Shown here: in pieces, positions 1 through 5,845 of the stretch
Layout: each line of letters starts with the position of its first letter
Numbering within the stretch: position 1 is the stretch's first letter
Source: Aquirhabdus sp.
GTDB taxonomy: Bacteria; Pseudomonadota; Gammaproteobacteria; Pseudomonadales; Moraxellaceae
Assembly: GCA_030152425.1 (NCBI GenBank)
Contig: JASLJP010000170.1
Coordinates: 1-5,893 of the forward strand
Direction of reading: 5' to 3'
Length of the DNA stretch: 5,893 bases
Position numbers and translations under genes: made by a program
Notes under the pieces: model-generated
The model's input: only the letters and a program-made list of their open reading frames with translations
Told to the model about the DNA's origin: nothing
Databases searched by the model: none

Positions 1-530
1 ATGGAGAGTCCGGCATAGCCACATGGATTGATGTGCGAAAATCCCCGTGCAAGGTCACAGTCGATGTTCAGGGACAGGCCATGATAGCTGCGGCCATGGC
101 GAATCTTAAAGCCGAGTGAGCCGATCTTGGCCAGTCCGACATAGACTCCGGGTGCATCTTTGCGTGCGTGGGCGTCGATGTTGTAGTGCTGCAGCAGGGC
201 GATCAGTGCGTTTTCGGTATTGCTGACCAGCTCGCGCACATTCCAGTGCAGGCGATTCAGGTCGTAGAGCAGATAGCCGACCAATTGGCCGGGTCCATGC
301 CATGTGACTTGGCCACCGCGATCCGATTGGACGATGGGGAGCTGTTCAGGATTATGCAGGATGTGTTCGGGCTTACCCGCCAGACCTTGGGTCAAGACAT
401 CGTGATGCTGCAGCAGCCAGACTTCGTCTGGTGTGCGATCATCGCGCCGCTCGGTGAAGTCGCGCATGTCCTGATAGGTCTTGCCGTAATCGGCAAAACC
501 TTCAATATGACGAACGATCAGTGTGGACAT
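1..530 (-). CDS. lipB: Octanoyltransferase LipB (lipoyl(octanoyl) transferase), 3' end missing
   Basis: LipB moves the octanoyl group from octanoyl-ACP to a specific lysine of lipoyl domains (pyruvate and 2-oxoglutarate dehydrogenase E2, GcvH), the first step of protein lipoylation, in the cytoplasm; LipA then inserts sulfur. My translation of the minus strand from the ATG at 528-530 gives 176 residues open to the left edge. It carries the family signature DRGGQVTWHGPGQLVGY (residues 70-86), DAPGVYVG (125-132), the catalytic lysine in AKIGSLG (K135), HGLSLN (150-155), and the catalytic cysteine in NPCGYAG (C170). E. coli LipB has the same dyad at K135 and C169 and is 213 residues long, so roughly 35-40 C-terminal residues lie outside the window. 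An in-frame TAG lies 15 nt before the ATG with no ATG, GTG or TTG between, which fixes the start. No clear Shine-Dalgarno is visible. The 40-nt gap to the kinase gene suggests co-transcription with it. Confidence 0.95.
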   Translation of the reverse strand, partial: MSTLIVRHIEGFADYGKTYQDMRDFTERRDDRTPDEVWLLQHHDVLTQGLAGKPEHILHNPEQLPIVQSDRGGQVTWHGPGQLVGYLLYDLNRLHWNVRELVSNTENALIALLQHYNIDAHARKDAPGVYVGLAKIGSLGFKIRHGRSYHGLSLNIDCDLARGFSHINPCGYAGLS

Positions 531-570
531 GGCTGTAGGCAGCTAGGTAATCGCGCGGCAATGGTCGGGC

Positions 571-1977
571 TTACAGATACTTTCCGACCATGGCGCGGAC
601 ATCGGTGCGGGCATCGATGACGGTCATAAAGGTATACGCACCGATGAATTTACGGCTGATAAACATAAACTCTTTCGGCGGTACGCTAAAGAAACGCGAT
701 GACATGGACTCTGCTGCCAGTTTCATCACCCGTGAATGCAGCATGCTCTGCTTCCAGATATATTCACCTTTGGCATTAAATGCTTCGGCAGGGGCATCGG
801 GATTGCTTGCCGGAGAAGAGAACGGTTCTGTGGCCAGAACAAACACATCGGCCATGCTGGGTTTGACATCGACCGGCATCTTGTCAAAGAAGTCGTAGCC
901 CTGCATCGAGGCGACCATCTGTGCGTGGTCATGGTGGTAGCCAGCGATGATCAGGTTGCGTGCAACCTTCAGTAGGTTGGCATCGAAGCCACGGATCGCA
1001 CCGAAGTCGAGCAGAATGGTTTTGTCCGGAATGTCTTTGCCATTGCCGAGGCGGATCAGGTAGTTGCCGAAATTGGGGTCGGTTTGCATTTCGCCCCATT
1101 CAAACAGTTCGCGCACCGCGATTTCGATCGATGCAGCGCCGAGTTTGTCACGACGTGATTGCGGCAGTGACAGCATGACGGCACTGTTGATTGGCACACC
1201 GCGTTCAAAGGTCATGCACAGTACGCCATCGGTGCAGTAGTCATGAACGATCTGCGGCACGATATAGCGCTCATCGTCTTTCAGACGCTCATAGAAGCGC
1301 TCCGTGGTGGCGGCTTCCATACGATAGTTCACCTCGCGGTGCATCATCTCGCTGACTTCGTTAAACCATTCATCAAACTCACGGGTCTGTGGCACCATTC
1401 GGGTGAGTTTGATCATATTGCGGAACAGACCTAGATCGGAGTCGATGGCGGCTGCCACGCCCGGATACTGGACTTTGAGGACAATTTCTAGGCCGTCGGA
1501 TTTGCGTGTTGCACGGTGGACTTGTGCCAGAGAGGCGGTGCCCAATGGGGCGTGATCGACGATCAACTCATCGAGTTTGTCGCCCAGTTCGGCACGTAGT
1601 TGTTCCTCGATGGCATTCCAGGACAGCGCCATGGTGTCGTTATTCAGGGTGTGCAGTGCTTCGGTGACTTCAGGGGGCAAGAAGTGCTCGCCGTACAGCG
1701 CCATCATCTGACCGATCTTGACGATTGAGCCTTTGAGTTTGCCCATTTCGTGGGCGAGATAGTGGGCTTGTTCGCCCATGACTTTTTTGCGCATGCGGTC
1801 TTTGTCGACTTCGCTGGCAAATAGGTTGCCAGCACTCATCGACGCCCAGCGTGAGCCTGCGCGCAAGGAGGCTTTGGCGAGGGACATACGGCGGTCAAAT
1901 GCACTGGTTTTCAGCTTGTCGAGAGTATGATGCTGTTTATGCTTATCGCGAGTGTGGTTATCAGAAGCATCAGACAT
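571..1977 (-). CDS. ABC1/UbiB-family atypical kinase, COQ8/ADCK3-like (AarF/ABC1)
   Basis: This 468-residue protein belongs to the ABC1 (UbiB/COQ8/ADCK) protein-kinase-like family. Visible motifs in order: KxGQ (K87-I-G-Q90), alanine-rich-loop equivalent PLGTASLAQVHRA (144-156), the VAIK-type lysine in VLKVQYPG (K168), a helix with the REVNYRMEA motif (214-222), the catalytic loop QTDPNFGN (298-305; D300, N305), and LLDFGA (D324). All core kinase-like residues are present, so it should bind nucleotide. The QTDPN loop and the C-terminal PPKEFMFISRKF segment (433-444) resemble ADCK3/COQ8 rather than E. coli UbiB, which is about 546 residues with two C-terminal membrane helices; I see no membrane segment here. 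COQ8-type proteins act as ATPases supporting ubiquinone biosynthesis; applying that role here is inference. Residues 7-23 are rich in His and Lys. The ATG at 1975-1977 is the first possible start, as an in-frame TAG ends 3 nt before it. The Shine-Dalgarno is weak (CGGGA, well upstream). It has its own promoter candidate and probably runs on into lipB. Confidence 0.92.
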   Translation of the reverse strand: MSDASDNHTRDKHKQHHTLDKLKTSAFDRRMSLAKASLRAGSRWASMSAGNLFASEVDKDRMRKKVMGEQAHYLAHEMGKLKGSIVKIGQMMALYGEHFLPPEVTEALHTLNNDTMALSWNAIEEQLRAELGDKLDELIVDHAPLGTASLAQVHRATRKSDGLEIVLKVQYPGVAAAIDSDLGLFRNMIKLTRMVPQTREFDEWFNEVSEMMHREVNYRMEAATTERFYERLKDDERYIVPQIVHDYCTDGVLCMTFERGVPINSAVMLSLPQSRRDKLGAASIEIAVRELFEWGEMQTDPNFGNYLIRLGNGKDIPDKTILLDFGAIRGFDANLLKVARNLIIAGYHHDHAQMVASMQGYDFFDKMPVDVKPSMADVFVLATEPFSSPASNPDAPAEAFNAKGEYIWKQSMLHSRVMKLAAESMSSRFFSVPPKEFMFISRKFIGAYTFMTVIDARTDVRAMVGKYL

Positions 1978-1993
1978 AAGCTAATCAATCCCG

Positions 1994-2023
1994 AAAAAGC
2001 GCACTGAAGAAATGGTGTGCGCT
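1994..2023 (-). terminator. Terminator-like hairpin in the leader of the ABC1 kinase gene (possible attenuator)
   Basis: On the minus strand a perfect 7-bp stem AGCGCAC/GTGCGCT (2017-2023 with 1998-2004) encloses a 12-nt loop and leads straight into a T tract (complement of 1994-1998), ending about 16 nt before the kinase start codon. A GC-rich stem followed by U's is the form of an intrinsic terminator, but the U tract is short and the loop large, so efficiency is uncertain. It lies downstream of the promoter candidate at 2100-2128, so it could attenuate the kinase-lipB transcript, end a short RNA of about 100 nt, or simply block read-through from purD. A second weaker hairpin, CAGGTT/AACCTG (2043-2048 with 2066-2071), lies earlier in the same leader. 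On the plus strand no T tract follows. Confidence 0.5.
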
Positions 2024-2099
2024 AAAGTTAATCAAATATGGGCAGGTTTCGCTAAAAAGTACGTCAACCTGTAGTGTCTATTCGAGTCTAATACAGACC

Positions 2100-2128
2100 A
2101 TCATATGACGAAGTGTAACCTTATTCAA
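2100..2128 (-). promoter_or_regulatory. Sigma70-type promoter candidate for the ABC1 kinase-lipB unit
   Basis: Read on the minus strand: -35 TTGAAT (2123-2128), a 17-nt spacer, and -10 TATGAT (2100-2105). The -10 matches the TATAAT consensus at 5 of 6 positions and the -35 matches TTGACA at 4 of 6, with ideal spacing. Transcription would start near 2092-2094, giving a leader of about 115 nt before the kinase ATG. It is the best promoter match I found in the window. It sits inside the 303-bp gap after purD, which contains no plausible gene. Confidence 0.6.
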
Positions 2129-2169
2129 TTGCCACAGTCAGGTGCAAAAGATGACATCGCGCCATTGCC

Positions 2170-2222
2170 CGCCCCACATTGCCGTCGGGGCGTCTGCTGC
2201 GATTGTCCTGATGATAAGGACA
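2170..2222 (-). repeat. Two consecutive inverted repeats downstream of purD
   Basis: In transcript order, the first is a 6-bp stem TGTCCT/AGGACA (2217-2222 with 2204-2209) with a 7-nt loop, and the second a GC-rich 6-bp stem CGCCCC/GGGGCG (2187-2192 with 2170-2175) with an 11-nt loop. They start about 60 nt after the purD stop. Neither is followed by a U tract, so they are not clear intrinsic terminators. They may protect the purD mRNA 3' end, lie near a Rho-dependent end, or be fortuitous. Confidence 0.4.
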
Positions 2223-2280
2223 CTTTATAAATCGTCGATGACAGGGAGTGGGTCAGACCAAGAGGGCGCGTGTAGCGACC

Positions 2281-3564
2281 TTACTGTTGCTCGCGGGCAA
2301 TGGCGCGGTAGCCGATATCGCGGCGATACTGCATGCCGTCAAAAGAGATCTGCGCGATGCCAGCCAGTGCTTTCTGCTGCGCTTCCAGTACCGTGCTGCC
2401 CAAGGCAGTGACACACAGCACACGACCACCGCTGGTGACGGTTTGGCCCTCTTTGCGCGTGGTGCCCGCATGAAATACTTTGGCTGTATCGGCAGGTACG
2501 GCATCCAGACCATGAATCACGTCGCCACTTTGGATGTCGCCCGGATAGCCGCCAGCGGCCAAGACGATGCCGATGGCAGGGCGGCTGTCCCATTGTGCTT
2601 CGGCAGGCAGTTGCCCGGCCAGACCGGCCTCGACCAGCTCGACCAGCGATGACTGCAGGCGCATCATGATCGGTTGGGTCTCTGGATCGCCAAAGCGGCA
2701 GTTAAATTCGATCACACGTGCTGTGCCTGCCGCGTCGATCATCAGACCGGCATAGAGGAAACCGCTGTAAGGATGACCATCCGCTGCCATGCCGTCGACG
2801 GTAGGACGCATGATCTTGACCATGACCTGATCAAAGATCTCTGCGGTGACGACCGGGGCAGGGGAGTAGGCACCCATGCCGCCGGTGTTGGCGCCGAGGT
2901 CTTGTTCAAAGATACGCTTGTGGTCTTGGCTGGTGGCCATCGGCAAGATATTAACGCCATCGACCATACAGATAAAGCTGGCTTCTTCGCCATCCAGGAA
3001 CTGCTCGATGACCACGCGTGAGCCGGCATCGCCAAATTTATTGCCGGCCAGCATGTCGTCGATGGCTTCATAGGCTTCGGCCACGGTCATGGCCACGATC
3101 ACGCCTTTACCTGCGGCCAGACCATCGGCTTTGATGACGATCGGTGCGCCGTTCTGGTCGATATAAGCTTTCGCTGCCGCGACATCGGTAAAGACGTCGT
3201 AAAACGCGGTCGGGATTTGATGGCGTTTCAAGAAATGTTTGGCAAAGGCTTTAGAGCCTTCCAACTGGGCGGCAAACTGAGTTGGCCCCCAGATTTTAAG
3301 ACCGGCTGTACGGCACGCATTGACCACGCCATTGACCAGCGGCGCTTCAGGTCCGACGATGATCAGATCAATGGCATTGCTCTGGGCAAAGGCGATGATG
3401 GCATCGTTGTCCAGAATATTCAGTGCGACGTTGCTGCATTTGGCTTCAAGGGCACTTCCTGCATTGCCGGGGGCAACAAAGACCTGACGCACGGCGTCGT
3501 CTTGCGCACATTTCCATGCGAAGGCATGTTCACGACCGCCTGAACCGAGAATGAGGATGTTCAT
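2281..3564 (-). CDS. purD: Phosphoribosylamine-glycine ligase (GAR synthetase) PurD
   Basis: PurD catalyses step 2 of de novo purine synthesis: 5-phosphoribosylamine + glycine + ATP gives glycinamide ribonucleotide, ADP and phosphate, in the cytosol. At 427 residues it is the normal length (E. coli about 429). Domains in order: N-terminal domain with GSGGREHA (7-14) and GPEAPL (71-76); ATP-grasp region with SKAFAK (104-109), IKADGLAAGKGV (144-155), EQFLDGEEAS (187-196), QDHKRI (213-218) and NTGGMGAYSPAP (226-237); the family signature EFNCRFGDPETQ (286-297); and a C-terminal domain starting around LAAGGYPG (335-342). The ATG at 3562-3564 has a good Shine-Dalgarno, AAGGA at 3571-3575, 6 nt upstream, and an in-frame TGA begins 18 nt before the start. 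It follows purH by 165 bp, but a strong terminator and a promoter candidate lie between them, so it may be transcribed separately. No truncation or odd residue seen. Confidence 0.98.
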   Translation of the reverse strand: MNILILGSGGREHAFAWKCAQDDAVRQVFVAPGNAGSALEAKCSNVALNILDNDAIIAFAQSNAIDLIIVGPEAPLVNGVVNACRTAGLKIWGPTQFAAQLEGSKAFAKHFLKRHQIPTAFYDVFTDVAAAKAYIDQNGAPIVIKADGLAAGKGVIVAMTVAEAYEAIDDMLAGNKFGDAGSRVVIEQFLDGEEASFICMVDGVNILPMATSQDHKRIFEQDLGANTGGMGAYSPAPVVTAEIFDQVMVKIMRPTVDGMAADGHPYSGFLYAGLMIDAAGTARVIEFNCRFGDPETQPIMMRLQSSLVELVEAGLAGQLPAEAQWDSRPAIGIVLAAGGYPGDIQSGDVIHGLDAVPADTAKVFHAGTTRKEGQTVTSGGRVLCVTALGSTVLEAQQKALAGIAQISFDGMQYRRDIGYRAIAREQQ

Positions 3565-3590
3565 AGTGTTTCCTTGAAATCAACAACGAA

Positions 3591-3617
3591 AATATAACCG
3601 CTAAGCCAGTGGCTCAA
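3591..3617 (-). promoter_or_regulatory. Candidate promoter for purD
   Basis: Downstream of the purH terminator, the minus strand has TTGAGC (3612-3617), then after 15 nt TATATT (3591-3596, 5 of 6 matches to TATAAT). The 15-nt spacer is short; a register with a 17-nt spacer gives the poorer -10 TATTTT. A start near 3584 would leave a leader of about 20 nt before the purD ATG. The match is modest; the main support is its place between a terminator and a gene that must be expressed. Confidence 0.4.
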
Positions 3618-3646
3618 GTTTGGGAAAATCTGCATAGGCTGCGCAT

Positions 3647-3709
3647 AAAAACTCGCCTTGAAGTGACCCCAGCTAAATCATTGTTTAGATGAGGAGACTT
3701 GAAGGCGAG
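3647..3709 (-). terminator. Intrinsic terminator after purH
   Basis: Minus-strand arms CTCGCCTT-C-AAGT (3697-3709) and ACTT-C-AAGGCGAG (3652-3664) pair as 8 bp, one C-C mismatch and 4 bp. Inside, CTAAA/TTTAG (3684-3688 with 3673-3677) closes a 6-nt loop, and CTCC can pair with GGGG between the two stems. Five T's (complement of 3647-3651) follow the outer stem directly. This is the strongest terminator in the window. It begins 20 nt after the purH stop and lies before purD. On the plus strand the arm is not followed by T's, so the signal is for minus-strand transcripts. Confidence 0.85.
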
Positions 3710-3729
3710 CGATTATAGCGCATTATTGC

Positions 3730-5307
3730 TTAGTGGCGGAAATGACGCATGCCGGTAAAGACCATAGCGATGTCGTGTTCATCCGCGGCTGCGATCACTT
3801 CCGAGTCGCGCATTGAGCCACCGGGCTGGATGATGCAGGAGATCCCGACCTTGGCGGCATTATCAATGCCATCGCGGAACGGGAAGAATGCGTCAGACGC
3901 CATGACGGCCTGTTGCACACTGAGACCAGCATGCTCCGCTTTGATCGCTGCGATACGGGCTGAATTGACGCGGCTCATTTGACCTGCGCCAATGCCGATG
4001 GTCTGGCGATTTTTGGCGTAGACGATGGCGTTGGATTTGACGTACTTCGCCACTTTCCAAGCAAAGATCAGATCATGAATCTCAGCTTCGCTTGGTGCAC
4101 GTTTGGTGACGATTTTTAGGTCACTGTCTTTGATCATGCCGAGGTCTTGGTCTTGAACCAGCAGACCACCGGTAACGCGTTTGTAGTCGAGTTGACCGAC
4201 GCGTTCGTTGATGTTTGGCAGTTCGCCGCAAATCAATACGCGCACGTTTTGTTTGGCGCCGGTGATTTCCAGTACGCCGTCTTCCAGACTTGGCGCGATG
4301 ATCACTTCGACAAACTGACGCGCGACGATGGCTTGGGCAGTCGCGACATCGAGCGGGCGGTTAAAGGCAATGATGCCACCAAACGCAGATTCTGGGTCGG
4401 TCGCATACGCGAGGTTATAGGCATCCAAGATGCCATCGAGGGATACGGCCACGCCGCACGGGTTCGCGTGTTTGACGATGACACAGGCGGGCTTGGCAAA
4501 TGATTTTACACATTCCAGTGCCGCATCGGTGTCGGCGATGTTGTTGTACGAAAGTTCTTTGCCTTGCAGTTGCTTCGACGTGGCCACCGACGCTTCACGC
4601 GCAGTCGGGTCGATATAGAAGGCGGCAGACTGATGCGGGTTTTCACCGTAGCGCAGGTCTTGGGCTTTGACCAGTTGCAGGTTAAACGTACGGGCAAAGG
4701 CATCTGCCGGTTCGTTTTCGGTTTTGCCGACCCGCGCACCGAGGTATTGGGCGATCATGCCGTCATACTGGGCGGTGTGTTCAAAGGCTTTAACTGCCAA
4801 ATCAAAGCGGGTCGCATGCGACAGGGTTTGATGGGCGTTTAGCTCGGTGATCACAGTTGCATAGTCGCTGCTGTTGACGATGATGCCGACCGATGCGTGG
4901 TTTTTTGCGGCAGCACGCACCATGGTTGGGCCGCCGATGTCGATGTTTTCGATGGCATCTTCAAGCGAGCAGTTGGGTTTGGCAACTGTTGCGGCAAATG
5001 GATACAGGTTAACAATCACCAGATCAATCGGGGCGATGTCGTGCGCTTGCATCACGGCTTCGCCGATGCCACGGCGCGCCAAGATGCCGCCATGGATTTT
5101 TGGATGCAGGGTTTTGACGCGGCCATCCATCATTTCCGGAAAGCCCGTGTGTTCGGACACTTCAACCACGGGGATGTTGTTTTCTTTCAGCAGCTTGTAG
5201 GTGCCGCCGGTAGAAAGGAGTTCAATATTCAGGGCGACAAGTTCGCGAGCAAACTCGACGATGCCAGTTTTATCAGAAACAGAGATCAGGGCGCGGGAGA
5301 CAGTCAT
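3730..5307 (-). CDS. purH: Bifunctional AICAR formyltransferase / IMP cyclohydrolase PurH
   Basis: PurH performs the last two steps to IMP: formylation of AICAR to FAICAR with 10-formyl-THF, then cyclisation to IMP, in the cytosol. Its 525 residues match the family (E. coli about 529). The N-terminal IMP cyclohydrolase (MGS-like) domain, about residues 1-150, shows SVSDKTGI (9-16), LSTGGT (31-36), GRVKTLHPKIHGGIL (62-76) and NIDIGGPTMVRAAAKNH (121-137). The AICAR transformylase domain shows LRYGENPHQ (218-226), SYNNIADTDAALE (253-265), VKHANPCGVA (278-287, with the catalytic-type K279-H280 pair), ESAFGGIIAFN (306-316), SNAIVYAK (425-432), SDAFFPFRDG (471-480) and QPGGSMRD (494-501), ending in MRHFRH as E. 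coli PurH does. The ATG at 5305-5307 is the first possible start after an in-frame TAA 18 nt upstream, though no good Shine-Dalgarno is visible. No clear sigma70 promoter was found in its 211-bp upstream gap. Confidence 0.98.
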   Translation of the reverse strand: MTVSRALISVSDKTGIVEFARELVALNIELLSTGGTYKLLKENNIPVVEVSEHTGFPEMMDGRVKTLHPKIHGGILARRGIGEAVMQAHDIAPIDLVIVNLYPFAATVAKPNCSLEDAIENIDIGGPTMVRAAAKNHASVGIIVNSSDYATVITELNAHQTLSHATRFDLAVKAFEHTAQYDGMIAQYLGARVGKTENEPADAFARTFNLQLVKAQDLRYGENPHQSAAFYIDPTAREASVATSKQLQGKELSYNNIADTDAALECVKSFAKPACVIVKHANPCGVAVSLDGILDAYNLAYATDPESAFGGIIAFNRPLDVATAQAIVARQFVEVIIAPSLEDGVLEITGAKQNVRVLICGELPNINERVGQLDYKRVTGGLLVQDQDLGMIKDSDLKIVTKRAPSEAEIHDLIFAWKVAKYVKSNAIVYAKNRQTIGIGAGQMSRVNSARIAAIKAEHAGLSVQQAVMASDAFFPFRDGIDNAAKVGISCIIQPGGSMRDSEVIAAADEHDIAMVFTGMRHFRH

Positions 5308-5388
5308 GATGGGCGTTTGGCTTTAAATTTAAGTTGAAAAAGAACGTCTATTTAACGCTATTGCAATACAGCTGAGGCACAGTCGGCA

Positions 5389-5427
5389 TATCGGGCGGGG
5401 GATAACGCGGGAGCGCGCTGCCCGATA
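5389..5427 (-). repeat. GC-rich inverted repeat in the purH upstream region
   Basis: A perfect 8-bp inverted repeat, TATCGGGC (5389-5396) and GCCCGATA (5420-5427), encloses 23 nt that can itself form a small CGCG/CGCG hairpin. It lies between the fis terminator and purH, about 80 nt before the purH start. No U tract follows the minus-strand arm, so it is not a terminator. It could be a leader structure controlling purH or a protein-binding site; the sequence does not decide between them. Confidence 0.45.
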
Positions 5428-5430
5428 GCA

Positions 5431-5457
5431 AACAATAAGGGCTGGAAAACCAGCCCT
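5431..5457 (-). terminator. Intrinsic terminator after fis
   Basis: A perfect 8-bp stem AGGGCTGG/CCAGCCCT (5450-5457 with 5438-5445) with a TTTT loop is followed on the minus strand by TATTGTTTG, a T-rich but interrupted tract. It lies about 60 nt past the fis stop and is well placed to end the fis transcript before purH. The plus-strand side lacks a T tract. Confidence 0.75.
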
Positions 5458-5466
5458 AGAAAGTGT

Positions 5467-5489
5467 TTAGACGCTGTATCGACGTCTAA
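5467..5489 (-). repeat. Inverted repeat between the fis stop and the fis terminator
   Basis: A perfect 7-bp stem TTAGACG/CGTCTAA (5483-5489 with 5467-5473) has a 9-nt loop and begins about 30 nt after the fis stop. It has no U tract. With the next hairpin it forms a tandem 3'-end structure that may stabilise the fis mRNA. Confidence 0.4.
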
Positions 5490-5518
5490 GGTGTTGCGAT
5501 AGGCAAGATTTTAACAGC

Positions 5519-5788
5519 TTACTCGCTCATTAAGCCATGGGCTTTAAGTTTTTTGCGCAAAGTACCACGATTGAGACCGAGGATTTCAGATGCACGGGTC
5601 TGGTTGCCACGAGTTTGCTCAAGCACTACAGATAACAGTGGCTTTTCAATTTCGGCAAGAACCAGATCGTACACTTGTACAGGCTCGGCGCCATCGAGTT
5701 GCTTGAAGTAGTGACGTACAGCGCGCTCTACATGAAGACGCAGTGCAACATCGGTAGGGTTGTTAAAATCAGGCGATTTGATATTCAT
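5519..5788 (-). CDS. fis: DNA-binding protein Fis (nucleoid-associated regulator)
   Basis: Fis is a homodimeric nucleoid protein that bends DNA and regulates rRNA, tRNA and many growth-phase genes. This protein has 89 residues (E. coli Fis 98). The C-terminal half carries the diagnostic helix-turn-helix GNQTRASEILGLNRGTLRKK (61-80) followed by LKAHGLM. The middle part, YFKQLDGAEPVQVYDLVLAEIEKPLL in pieces (YFKQLDG 27-33, YDLVLAEIEKPLL 40-52), matches the dimerisation helices. The N-terminus is shorter and differs from the E. coli Hin-activating beta-hairpin arms. The ATG at 5786-5788 is the first possible start after an in-frame TGA; a weak CGGA lies upstream. It is followed by hairpins and a terminator before purH. 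In many gammaproteobacteria dusB precedes fis; no dusB end is recognisable in the 105 bp upstream. Confidence 0.96.
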   Translation of the reverse strand: MNIKSPDFNNPTDVALRLHVERAVRHYFKQLDGAEPVQVYDLVLAEIEKPLLSVVLEQTRGNQTRASEILGLNRGTLRKKLKAHGLMSE

Positions 5789-5836
5789 GGGTAAAAATCC
5801 GAAGCGAAATCATATTCATACTGCAAGATAAAGGGA

Positions 5837-5845
5837 ATTATCGCA
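5837..5845 (-). promoter_or_regulatory. Candidate extended -10 promoter for fis
   Basis: The minus strand reads TGC-GATAAT, an extended -10 (TGn) with 5 of 6 matches to TATAAT. There is no good -35 hexamer 16-18 nt upstream, which an extended -10 can tolerate. Transcription would start near 5830, about 42 nt before the fis ATG. Just upstream lies a near-palindrome GTGC-TTAAG-GCAC (5850-5862), where a regulator might bind. A weaker alternative -10 (TATGAT) lies closer to the gene. Confidence 0.4.

Noticed and set aside
168..620. Plus-strand open frame of 150 codons
   Set aside because: It lies opposite lipB and the end of the kinase gene, both with clear family motifs; the plus-strand product has no recognisable domain.
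571..1977. Naming the ABC1 kinase ubiB
   Set aside because: The length, the QTDPN loop and the absence of C-terminal membrane helices differ from E. coli UbiB, and no ubi genes are adjacent.
2248..2652. Plus-strand open frame of 134 codons over the purD 3' end
   Set aside because: Mostly antisense to conserved purD codons, with a composition typical of shadow frames and no motif.
4897..5337. Plus-strand open frame of 146 codons over the purH 5' end
   Set aside because: Antisense to the conserved IMP cyclohydrolase domain; no independent start signal or recognisable family.
5308..5518. Purine riboswitch or PurR box upstream of purH
   Set aside because: I could not recognise a purine aptamer core or a PurR-like palindrome in the gap.
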